NCBI GenBank assembly: GCA_030587605.1
Contig: JAUQYT010000267.1
Location: forward strand, 1-9,520
Direction: 5' to 3'
From: Candidatus Njordarchaeum guaymasense
Lineage (GTDB): Archaea > Asgardarchaeota > Njordarchaeia > Njordarchaeales > Njordarchaeaceae
Length of the DNA: 9,520 nt
The position numbers and the translations under genes were made by a program. Under the pieces are notes generated by a model. It had not been told where the DNA came from. It did not search any database and saw nothing but the letters and a program-made list of their open reading frames with translations. Positions 1 through 6,337 of the stretch are shown piece after piece (the first letter of the stretch is position 1; the number at the start of each line of letters is the position of its first letter).

Positions 1-243
1 AAGCTATGCAGCAATAAGCCTCTCATCCTTGTCGACAAAGGGCCATGGTATCCGTGGGCCTTCATACAACTTGGCTTAACGTTCAGACATATGACGTTTG
101 GGCTGCGCAACAGCATCGAGCAATGGTTCAGCCAACTAAAGGCTAGAACTAAACGCTTCTACAACAACTTCCCAAATGGCTCAAGCCTCAAAAGCGTCCA
201 GACATACCTCGCAATCCACACTGCAACCTACAATCTTCTGCTG
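1..243 (+). pseudogene. C-terminal remnant of an IS6-type (DDE) transposase, cut by the window edge
   Basis: Frame 1 reads from the first base as the end of a DDE transposase. It contains LVDKGPWYPWA, then a short spacer, RNSIEQWFSQLKARTKRFYNNFP, and ends near TYNLLL. The aspartate at 34-36 and the glutamate at 118-120 are the likely last two catalytic acids, and the WFxxLKxRTKRFYNNFP stretch is typical of IS6-family elements in archaea (family knowledge). An ATG at 91 is only an internal methionine. No stop codon follows the transposase homology; the frame runs on without interruption into the downstream binding protein. A normal transposase would terminate soon after YNLLL, so this copy has probably lost its own end, either by decay or by insertion and rearrangement. 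The N-terminal part lies outside the window. Terminal inverted repeats could not be identified. The family call is fairly secure; the exact 3' boundary is approximate. Confidence 0.8.
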
Positions 244-281
244 GGCTTAACTTTACAACCTCGCCGCTCTCCACGATACTG

Positions 282-288
282 TTATATA
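282..288 (+). promoter_or_regulatory. TATA-box-like element for the solute-binding protein gene
   Basis: TTATATA lies in the 80-nt stretch between the transposase homology and the binding-protein start. Archaeal transcription usually begins about 25 nt downstream of the box centre, which would place it near 310. That leaves a short leader carrying GGAG (312-315) before a TTG at 325. The agreement of box, ribosome-binding site and start codon supports an independent promoter here, so the transposase and the binding protein need not be read as one fused protein. Confidence 0.55.
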
Positions 289-324
289 CGTAGGGACGGA
301 TACAAACGACCGGAGTTGTATGTC

Positions 325-1677
325 TTGTCAAAAGCAAATCTTAGGAAAGCTATCTCTACACTCCAAGCGATAATCATTATTGTCGTAATCGCTGCTGCTA
401 CCGTAGGAGGATACTGGTACTACACCTCAACACTTCCGCCGCCTGGTCCGAAAGAGGTCAAGATTGGTGCAGTATACCCCTTGACTGGTCCTGTCACACG
501 CAAAGTCAACAGAGACGCAATCGATTTCTGGGTAAAGTATCTGATCAACGATGCAGGTGGCATCAAATCTCTTCAAGGAGCAAAAGTTAGAGTTGTTTGG
601 GGTGACTGCCAGAACAAGCCAGATCTAGCATTGCAAGAGACGGAGAGGCTTATCACCATGGAAAATGTCGTATGCGTACTGGGCTCCTGGTATTCAAGCC
701 TAACGTACCCAACTCAGGAAGTCTGCGCTAGACTGAAAGTGCCCAACTTGAACTGGGATTCCTCCTCACCCACATTGCTGGAACGAGGCTATGAATGGTA
801 TTTCATGAATTTCCCGCATGACGACTGGTACGCCAAAAGGGAAGTAGACTTCCTAGTAGATCTGCTCAACAAGAAAGGGCTAATGAATAAGGTCAATACC
901 ATAGCTATGTTTGTCGAATCTGCGCTCTTCGGTCAAACCGCCCGAACAAGCTGGCTGAAATACATTGATGAAGCGAAGAAGGCTGGAAAAGTGAACTGGA
1001 AGCTAGTGGAGGACATTACGTTTGCGGCGCCTGTAGTTGATGTGACCCCCGAAATATTGAAACTGAAGGCGGCCGACGCAGACATCCTATTTGCATGCCC
1101 CATGTCACCAGCCGACTGGGTTAAAGTCATGAAATCAATGACGGAACAGAAGTATTTTCCACCGATATGGATAACCATGGGCGCTGGCCAAACAATGTAC
1201 GACTTTTGGAATATCGAGGATATGCGGAAAGGCGTCAAACACCAATTCACGAGATTCGCCGCTGGAGCAGTAATGGACCAAGTCTTGAAGAACCCGAAAC
1301 TCAAAGGACTATATGAAGTCTGGATGAAGAACTTCGACTATTTTGACTGGGGCGCTTTGGTCACATACACATCTATTCTCACGCTGAAATATGCGCTCGA
1401 GGACGCTGGGAAGACTGACCCGACCTATTCGAAGAATTTCCCAACAGTCCTGCGGGATGCCCTCCGAAAGGTCAAGATCTCCAAAGAAGAGGCAGGGGTT
1501 TATGCAGTGAAATTCAACGAAAAGACGGGCTTCAACGAACTTGTCGAGGTCACCATAGCTCAATGTCTTGATGACCCCAACAAGCCTGGCGATGTGGAGT
1601 GGCAGACGGTCTGGCCGTGGGAAATGGCTTCAAGAGATCCAGTTGTGCCAGACCCAAGGAGTAGGGGACTGAAGTAG
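325..1677 (+). CDS. LivK-like ABC transporter substrate-binding protein (type 1 periplasmic-binding fold)
   Basis: This 450-residue protein is predicted to be an extracytoplasmic, membrane-tethered receptor for amino acids, amides or short peptides, feeding an ABC importer. The TTG at 325 is preferred over the in-frame ATG at 91 because GGAG lies 9 nt upstream, a TATA box lies at 282-288, and everything earlier is transposase. The N-terminus (SKANLRKAIST followed by a run of Ile/Val/Ala, about residues 13-29) looks like a class III, pilin-type archaeal signal with RKA just before the hydrophobic segment. No lipobox cysteine is seen. The binding domain starts near residue 43 (KEVKIGAVYPLTGP). 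VLGSWYSSLT (about 119-128) matches the region that contacts the ligand backbone in LivK proteins. No permease or ATPase gene follows: the next gene is convergent, so this is an orphan receptor here. Ligand unknown. Confidence 0.85.
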   Translation: MSKANLRKAISTLQAIIIIVVIAAATVGGYWYYTSTLPPPGPKEVKIGAVYPLTGPVTRKVNRDAIDFWVKYLINDAGGIKSLQGAKVRVVWGDCQNKPDLALQETERLITMENVVCVLGSWYSSLTYPTQEVCARLKVPNLNWDSSSPTLLERGYEWYFMNFPHDDWYAKREVDFLVDLLNKKGLMNKVNTIAMFVESALFGQTARTSWLKYIDEAKKAGKVNWKLVEDITFAAPVVDVTPEILKLKAADADILFACPMSPADWVKVMKSMTEQKYFPPIWITMGAGQTMYDFWNIEDMRKGVKHQFTRFAAGAVMDQVLKNPKLKGLYEVWMKNFDYFDWGALVTYTSILTLKYALEDAGKTDPTYSKNFPTVLRDALRKVKISKEEAGVYAVKFNEKTGFNELVEVTIAQCLDDPNKPGDVEWQTVWPWEMASRDPVVPDPRSRGLK

Positions 1678-1699
1678 TCAGATCGCAGAAGACATATCC

Positions 1700-1746
1700 G
1701 GTTTTTTCCTTCTTTTTCTGAATGACGCGCGATACTTTTTTCCTTT
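1700..1746 (+). terminator. T-tract terminator region after the solute-binding protein gene
   Basis: Within 70 nt of the stop codon there are several T-rich tracts on the + strand: around 1702-1707, 1711-1716 and 1736-1746. No strong hairpin precedes them, which fits the intrinsic oligo-T termination seen in archaea. They lie between two convergent genes and so would insulate the binding-protein gene from the minus-strand M24 gene. No matching T-tract is visible for the opposite strand. Confidence 0.6.
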
Positions 1747-1777
1747 TCTTGGCCGCAGGGACCTGTTGGATGCAGTA

Positions 1778-2965
1778 CTAGCCAAGGGAGTGCAAGTCTC
1801 GATCTAGCTTTGTAAGCTCCTCATGTCCATCCTCTGTTATCAGGACCATGTCTTCAATGTTTATGCCGCCGAAACCTGTGATGTAGTAAGGTGATTCAAT
1901 GCAGAGGACCATGTTTGGACTCACCGCTCTATTCTCCATAGCGCTTACGAAGGGCGCCTCTTCCGCAAAGGGTCCGTAGCTTATGCTGTGGCCCAGATGC
2001 CCCCGAGTGTAATGGGGGTAGCCTCCTCCTCTGACGGCTTCTAGTCCGATCTTGAATAGTTCTGAGAACTTCATTTCTGGCTTCAATGCTTGGACAATCT
2101 TTCGCTGGCCTTGCATAAGGGCGCTGTGCAATTTCCTCTGCTTCTCCGAAGGCTTGCCTACGACCCAAGTTCTGCACATGTCGGTTATGATTCCTTGGAA
2201 GTTGACGCCACCGTCAAGCCTTACGAGGTCGCCATTCTTGAACTCGTGTTCTGTCGGGTCCATGAAGGGGGAATGAGGGCCACCGCTATTGACGCCAGTC
2301 CCAAGCTGTATATATCCCGCCCCCCAGCAGTCGGATTCAGCGACAACTCGTCTGAACTCTTTCGCGACCTCTCTTTCCGTAGCACCTTCTCTAGCTGCTT
2401 TCATGACAGCGGTATACGCCTTCTCAGTAATCATCACGGCTTTTCTGAATTTGTCGATTTCTGTCGGCGTCTTTATGGTTCTCATTTCTAGCAGAAGCTC
2501 AGTAATATCAAAGAGATTCGCTTTTGGCATGGCAGCTTTGAGTCTTTCATAATAGAGGTGAGGAACGGATTCCAGTTCCACACCTAGATTTCCTTTTTCA
2601 AGCCCTTTCTCTTTTAACGTCTGAGAGATAACCTGTAAAGGGTCAAACTGTTCGGGTTTCCGATGATGCTTGGTGGTAGAAGAGGTTTTCGGTTCCTCCT
2701 CGTCGATGTGTATCCATGTCTCAAAGGATCTGATGTCCTTGATCCAAGTTCCTCTTCGCACATAAGGAGTTTCCCAATCCATCACAACTACCGCAGGATC
2801 TTGGTTCTGATCTTGTGGCACTATTACGGTGGAGGTACCACCTTTTCCAGAAAAAACTATGCCAGCGTAGTCACTAACATAATAGAAGTTTTCAGGAGAA
2901 GATACGATTAAGCCGTCAATGTCCTTTCTTTTCATTAATTTCCGTGCTTTATCAAGATCAAACAT
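1778..2965 (-). CDS. M24 family metallopeptidase, Xaa-Pro aminopeptidase/prolidase-like (copy A)
   Basis: This is a 395-residue cytoplasmic pita-bread-fold hydrolase, probably with two divalent metals, of the type that cleaves an N-terminal residue before proline or related N-C bonds. Residues 1-160 form the creatinase-like N-terminal domain; the catalytic domain follows. The expected metal ligands are present: D251 (RLDGGV), D262 (TDMCRTW), H326 (RGHLGHS), E357 (CIESPYY) and E371 (NIEDMV). The usual GHGIG motif is GHSIS here, but H323 and H326 remain. The ATG is supported by AGGA/GAGG 8-9 nt upstream, at 2974-2978. The gene begins 24 nt after the stop of the PLP enzyme gene and is very probably co-transcribed with it, as the last gene of the minus-strand run. 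It is a distant paralogue of the M24 gene at 7536-8762. Creatinase or a lyase of the DddP type share this fold, so the substrate stays open. Confidence 0.88.
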   Translation of the reverse strand: MFDLDKARKLMKRKDIDGLIVSSPENFYYVSDYAGIVFSGKGGTSTVIVPQDQNQDPAVVVMDWETPYVRRGTWIKDIRSFETWIHIDEEEPKTSSTTKHHRKPEQFDPLQVISQTLKEKGLEKGNLGVELESVPHLYYERLKAAMPKANLFDITELLLEMRTIKTPTEIDKFRKAVMITEKAYTAVMKAAREGATEREVAKEFRRVVAESDCWGAGYIQLGTGVNSGGPHSPFMDPTEHEFKNGDLVRLDGGVNFQGIITDMCRTWVVGKPSEKQRKLHSALMQGQRKIVQALKPEMKFSELFKIGLEAVRGGGYPHYTRGHLGHSISYGPFAEEAPFVSAMENRAVSPNMVLCIESPYYITGFGGINIEDMVLITEDGHEELTKLDRDLHSLG

Positions 2966-2989
2966 GGGTAGAATCCTCTTTTTCTTGGC

Positions 2990-3964
2990 TTACGTAATAT
3001 AGCGCTCGTCGCTGAAGTATCTGTCTCCTCTGTCGACGGCAACTGTGACCACATTCTTGTCAGGCCCTAGCTTCTTGGCTTCCCTTATGGCCACGAACAC
3101 ATTTGCACCGGTAGACATGCCGCAGAACATTCCTTCTTCCTTTGATAGCCTGTAGGCCATATTCCTTGCGTCTTCGTTGCTAACGAACACTACTTCGTCA
3201 ACTAGTCCGCTGTCTCTGAGCTTCTCGATGATTCCGCCAGTTATTCCAGGTACATACTTAGCTTGAGGCGACAGGGGATCTACCCACCCCGGCCATCCTC
3301 CAGGTTCGACGGCGACACACTTGACGTGAGGGTTATTCTCTTTCAAGACTTGTGAAACGCCCATGAAGTTGCCGCCAGTACCCAGAGACGACACCCAGAC
3401 ATCAACTTTTCCTTCAGCTTGTTTCAAGATTTCCCGCCCCATCTTGCTGTGTGCAAACAGGTTCTTTGGATTGCTGAATTGGCGAGCCCACCAGACAGTC
3501 TGGTTCCCTTCCTCCATCTCCTTACATTTCACTCTGCCAGGAATCTCAACCCTTGCTCCATGAACACCTGCCCTCTTTGCAACGTCAGTCTCGACCAATG
3601 GAACGATTTCGATTCTTGCACCGTGACGCTGCAGTATCTTTCTCTTTTCCTCTACCCAAATCTCCTTGGGATAGAATATCTTTACTTCGTACCCCTTCAC
3701 ACCTCCAACCAGGGCTAAGGCAATAGCCGTGTTCCCAGAGCTGGATTCAACTATGGTGTATCCGGGCTTGAGGCGCCCAGTTTCTTCCGCATCCTCAATG
3801 ATGCGGATAGCCATCCTATCCTTGTAGCTCCCGCTAGGGTTGAAATATTCCAGCTTGACCAGGACGTTGGCAGGCACGCCCTCAGTCACGTTGTGCAGTC
3901 TTAGCATGGGTGTGTTACCAATCAGCTCAAGAATGCTGTCCACAACTTTCATTTCTTCATTCAC
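2990..3964 (-). CDS. Cysteine synthase-like PLP enzyme (fold type II), atypical copy
   Basis: This 324-residue member of the CysK/CysM/cystathionine beta-synthase family replaces or removes the beta substituent of a serine-like amino acid. Seen in the protein: LIGNTPMLRL (14-23), PLP lysine K48 in NPSGSYKDR, the asparagine loop SSSGNTA (74-80), the phosphate loop GTGGN (195-199) and S284 in CGMSTGAN. It departs from ordinary CysK in three ways: SSSGNTA in place of TSGNTG, about 13 extra residues in the 126-158 region, and an altered segment (YVPGITGGI, 237-245) where CysK proteins have GIGxGFVP. It may use O-phosphoserine or another beta-substituted substrate (inference). GTG at 3964 is given as the start; an in-frame ATG at 3952 has GTGA 8 nt ahead and would give 320 residues. 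The gene is followed after 24 nt by the M24 gene and preceded by a 158-nt gap. Confidence 0.87.
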   Translation of the reverse strand: MNEEMKVVDSILELIGNTPMLRLHNVTEGVPANVLVKLEYFNPSGSYKDRMAIRIIEDAEETGRLKPGYTIVESSSGNTAIALALVGGVKGYEVKIFYPKEIWVEEKRKILQRHGARIEIVPLVETDVAKRAGVHGARVEIPGRVKCKEMEEGNQTVWWARQFSNPKNLFAHSKMGREILKQAEGKVDVWVSSLGTGGNFMGVSQVLKENNPHVKCVAVEPGGWPGWVDPLSPQAKYVPGITGGIIEKLRDSGLVDEVVFVSNEDARNMAYRLSKEEGMFCGMSTGANVFVAIREAKKLGPDKNVVTVAVDRGDRYFSDERYIT

Positions 3965-4122
3965 TATCCGAGTTTGGAATCGCGCCTTTCTCGCTTTAAG
4001 GCTTTCTGCAGCAGTAAGTCATATGGAACTGGTGATGCAACCAATGCAACACTATTTCTTCTTTGATGAGTTGCTCGTAGGTTTCTTATTCTGATTATGA
4101 ATCTGTTGAGAATTCTTGCTGC
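3965..4122 (-). promoter_or_regulatory. 158-nt gap between the two PLP enzyme genes, with a short direct repeat
   Basis: The gap carries ATGCAAC twice, at 4035-4041 and 4044-4050, separated by CA, so the repeat has a 9-bp period. Read on the minus strand, CCTTAAAG near 3993-4000 is a weak TATA-like box that would place transcription close to the GTG/ATG start of the downstream gene. The gap is larger than expected inside a compact archaeal operon, so a separate or additional promoter is possible. No T-tract terminator for the upstream gene is visible on the minus strand. Confidence 0.3.
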
Positions 4123-5103
4123 TCACAATCTCTCGAAGGGGCATTCGCAGTGCTTAGAGCACTGCCTTACTTGCCATTCGATTGAACTGCACAGATCTGT
4201 ACTGAAATATCTCTCCGTTCTGTCAGGAAGCACGGTCACTATTGCCTTGTCTTGGCCTATTTGATCCATAACTCGGATTGACGCTAACACGTTTGCTCCT
4301 GATGACACGCCTACCATTAGGCCTCGTTCTCGGGACAGTTTCTTCGCCATTTCCACAGCATCATCGCTCTTGATAGCGATCACTTGATCTATTTGACTTA
4401 CGTCCACGATCTCTGGAACAAAGCCATCGCCGATGCCAGCGATTTTGTGATCTCCTATGTCTTTTCGTCCAGAAAGGATAGCGGCCTCTTCTGGTTCCAC
4501 TGCTGCAAGACGCACATTCGGGTTCTTTTCTCTCAGAGCCTTTCCTACTCCCATCAATGTGCCTCCTGTACCTACACCAGCCACGAATGCATCAACATCC
4601 CGATCGATCTGCTGCAAGATCTCCTTTCCAGTTGTGTGATAATGAGCCAAGATGTTATCTGGGTTTCTGAATTGGTTTGCCAAGAAATGCTGCTCATTGC
4701 TTTCGGCGATCCTATCAGCTCTTGCCAGGGCTCCTTCGAAACCTTCGTTTTTTGGTGTCAGACAGAGGTTTGCGCCTAGGCTCGTCATAATCTTGATTCT
4801 TTCTCCGGTCATATGTTCGGGCATTACAACAAGCATCTGGTAGCCTTTCGCAGCTGCAACCATAGACAAAGCTATGCCCGTGTTGCCACTCGTGGCCTCA
4901 ACTATCGTATGACCCGGTTTAAGAAGGCCCTTCATCTCTGCTTGCTCAACAATGTATCTTGCTATTCTATCTTTGATGCTCCCACTTGGATTCATGAACT
5001 CTAGTTTGGTATACAGGTGATATGTCCGACCTTGAAATGCTACATCCAACTCCAACATTGGAGTATTTCCAATGCAACCTAGTACGGATGCATGTGGAAG
5101 CAC
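4123..5103 (-). CDS. Cysteine synthase-like PLP enzyme (CysK type) with a cysteine-rich C-terminal tail
   Basis: This 326-residue cytoplasmic enzyme should form cysteine from an activated serine (O-acetyl- or O-phosphoserine) and sulfide, or a related beta-substitution. The motifs are classical: CIGNTPMLEL (10-19), PLP lysine K44 in NPSGSIKDR, TSGNTG (71-76), GVGTGGTLMGV (177-186), GIGDGFVPE (223-231), S268 in VGVSSGAN, and PDRTERYFSTDL (293-304). The last motif is where CysK proteins normally end. Here about 22 further residues follow, holding four cysteines (C305, C315, C319, C321). They could bind a metal, form a disulfide, or carry sulfur, but this is inference. The GTG start is well supported: GGAGG (revcomp of 5111-5115) lies 7 nt upstream. 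It is the third gene of the minus-strand run, 133 nt after the LLM gene. It is much closer to standard CysK than the neighbouring copy. Confidence 0.9.
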   Translation of the reverse strand: MLPHASVLGCIGNTPMLELDVAFQGRTYHLYTKLEFMNPSGSIKDRIARYIVEQAEMKGLLKPGHTIVEATSGNTGIALSMVAAAKGYQMLVVMPEHMTGERIKIMTSLGANLCLTPKNEGFEGALARADRIAESNEQHFLANQFRNPDNILAHYHTTGKEILQQIDRDVDAFVAGVGTGGTLMGVGKALREKNPNVRLAAVEPEEAAILSGRKDIGDHKIAGIGDGFVPEIVDVSQIDQVIAIKSDDAVEMAKKLSRERGLMVGVSSGANVLASIRVMDQIGQDKAIVTVLPDRTERYFSTDLCSSIEWQVRQCSKHCECPFERL

Positions 5104-5169
5104 TATGAGTCCTCCGATTCTCTAGCGTCTACAGGATAATCTCCCTATGAGTTCAAAAGCCTTCGTAGG

Positions 5170-5185
5170 CAAGCTTCAAAGCTTG
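5170..5185. repeat. Perfect inverted repeat in the leader of the CysK-type gene
   Basis: CAAGCTT and AAGCTTG are separated by CA, giving 7-bp arms. The repeat sits 67 nt upstream of the GTG start and downstream of a TATA-like element at 5222-5229 on the minus strand. It could be a regulator operator or a short hairpin in the untranslated leader. It is too short to decide, and AT-rich palindromes of this size also occur by chance. Confidence 0.35.
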
Positions 5186-5221
5186 AATTCGCGCTTGAGT
5201 GGCTCACATTGACCCTCGAAA

Positions 5222-5229
5222 AGTATAGT
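5222..5229 (-). promoter_or_regulatory. Candidate TATA box for the CysK-type gene
   Basis: On the minus strand CTATACTT, preceded by an A-rich BRE-like stretch (GAGAAAA), begins right after the stop codon of the upstream LLM gene. Transcription would start near 5199, giving a leader of about 95 nt that contains the inverted repeat at 5170-5185. Together with the 133-nt gap this suggests the PLP enzyme genes may have their own promoter and may not depend only on read-through from the LLM genes. Confidence 0.35.
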
Positions 5230-5236
5230 TTTCTCG

Positions 5237-6250
5237 TTATTTATTCATGAATGATGGCATTATCTTCTTTGCGAAAGCCTCCACATCCTTTGTGAGCTCA
5301 GCCGATGTTGTAACCGCGAAGTTCAGCATAAAGTGCTTCACATTGACGTCAACATACGCTTGAACGCCGTCTATGACGTCATCTACAGTTCCTATGAGTG
5401 ACTTTCCAAGAGTGTTTTGAAAGGAGCAAGGTCTCTTTCCCCATCCCTTCGCTAATGATACCATGTGTGTGTACGCCGGGGTCCTCTTGTATTTTGCAGC
5501 CGCCTTCTCCCGATCCTTGTCAAGGCTTACAGATATCTCGCGTACAAGTTCTATCTCCGACAGGCTCCGTCCGTATCTCTTCAAAGTCTCTTGCAGTTTA
5601 GGTTGTGCGTCTCGGAATTGCTCTGGTGAAAGTCCTGGAATCCAGCCTTGAGCAAATTCGGCTATTCGATCGAGGACTGTTGGAATGACGCTGTGTTGCC
5701 CTATGAATATAGGAAGAGGTTTCTGGAGCGGTTTGGGATAGAACTCCACATCTGCGAACTTGACATGTTTTCCGTTGAAGCTGGCTACAGGTTTTTCGAA
5801 GAGTTCTCTCAGACCTCGGAGTCCCTCGTCGAGCCGTCTTCCCCTATCGAGGATGTGAAGCGCGTCTGATTCTTCACGGTATGCACCTGTCCCCACACCT
5901 AGAATCAAACGTCCACCTGATAGAACATCAAGAGTTGCCAGTTGCTTCGCACAAACCACCAGCGCGGGAGTTCTCCAAGGGAGAACGAAAACGCCGCTTG
6001 CCAGTTTCACCCTTTCCGTTACGCCTGCAGCTGCAGCCAAGCTTATGAGAGGATCATAGAACGATGGCTTCGGCCTGACCTGCTTTATGTAGTTCTGGGT
6101 TGTTATGTGGTCGTTGCTCCAAACGGAATAGTATCCCAGGCCTTCTGCTAGCTTACTCACATCAACAATAGTTTCTCTTGATGCAAAACCTGTTGGGACC
6201 ATTAGACCTTCTCGTCCAGTCGGGATCGACACTCCGAACCTGATCAACAT
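5237..6250 (-). CDS. LLM class (luciferase-like) F420/flavin-dependent oxidoreductase, copy 1
   Basis: This 337-residue TIM-barrel enzyme of the bacterial luciferase-like superfamily acts in the cytoplasm with F420 or reduced flavin. In archaea the cofactor is usually F420 (family knowledge). Seen: MLIRFGVSIP at the first strand, WSNDH (44-48) after the second, a conserved core LDVLSGGRLILGVGTG (107-122), GRRLDEGLRGLRELF (137-151), YPKPLQKPLPIFIG (171-184) leading to the phosphate-binding side, and GTVDDVIDGVQAYVDVNVKHFML (287-309) near the C-terminus. The length is normal for the family. The ATG is supported by GGAG at 6258-6261 (minus strand), 7 nt upstream. It lies 87 nt after the other LLM gene and the two are clearly different subfamilies: this one resembles the Rv2161c-type group (TIGR03619-like) more than Mer. 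Substrate unknown; oxidation of an alcohol or reduction of an enone or imine are possible. Confidence 0.87.
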   Translation of the reverse strand: MLIRFGVSIPTGREGLMVPTGFASRETIVDVSKLAEGLGYYSVWSNDHITTQNYIKQVRPKPSFYDPLISLAAAAGVTERVKLASGVFVLPWRTPALVVCAKQLATLDVLSGGRLILGVGTGAYREESDALHILDRGRRLDEGLRGLRELFEKPVASFNGKHVKFADVEFYPKPLQKPLPIFIGQHSVIPTVLDRIAEFAQGWIPGLSPEQFRDAQPKLQETLKRYGRSLSEIELVREISVSLDKDREKAAAKYKRTPAYTHMVSLAKGWGKRPCSFQNTLGKSLIGTVDDVIDGVQAYVDVNVKHFMLNFAVTTSAELTKDVEAFAKKIMPSFMNK

Positions 6251-6337
6251 GCATTTTCTCCATAAACGATGAGTCTTCTCTTTTGTTCTGTCTCTTCATG
6301 TCTCCTTCTCATAAAGCGTTCATGCGAGACTGCGGAC

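Noticed and set aside
933..1563. Minus-strand open frames inside the solute-binding protein gene
   Set aside because: They lie entirely opposite a well-supported gene, have no recognisable domain or ribosome-binding site, and read as shadow frames.
91..1677. One 528-residue transposase/binding-protein fusion protein
   Set aside because: The first part is transposase, the second a complete binding protein with its own signal segment, promoter box and ribosome-binding site. The open frame across the junction is best explained by loss of the transposase stop.
2052..2911. Several plus-strand open frames opposite the minus-strand M24 gene
   Set aside because: Antisense shadows of a gene with all catalytic residues; no family resemblance.
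1778..2965. DMSP lyase of the DddP type for the M24 protein
   Set aside because: DddP shares the M24 fold and an LLM enzyme could suggest sulfur compounds, but nothing in the visible motifs is specific to DddP; Xaa-Pro peptidase-like is the safer call.
3840..4094. Plus-strand 84-residue frame spanning the gap between the two PLP enzyme genes
   Set aside because: Half of it is antisense to the PLP enzyme start, the remainder covers the leader, and there is no motif or start signal that supports a gene.
6256..6300. Second minus-strand ATG frame overlapping the start of the LLM gene at 6250
   Set aside because: It has an AGGAG-like motif, but too close to the ATG, and it runs out of frame into the strongly supported LLM gene, ending quickly.
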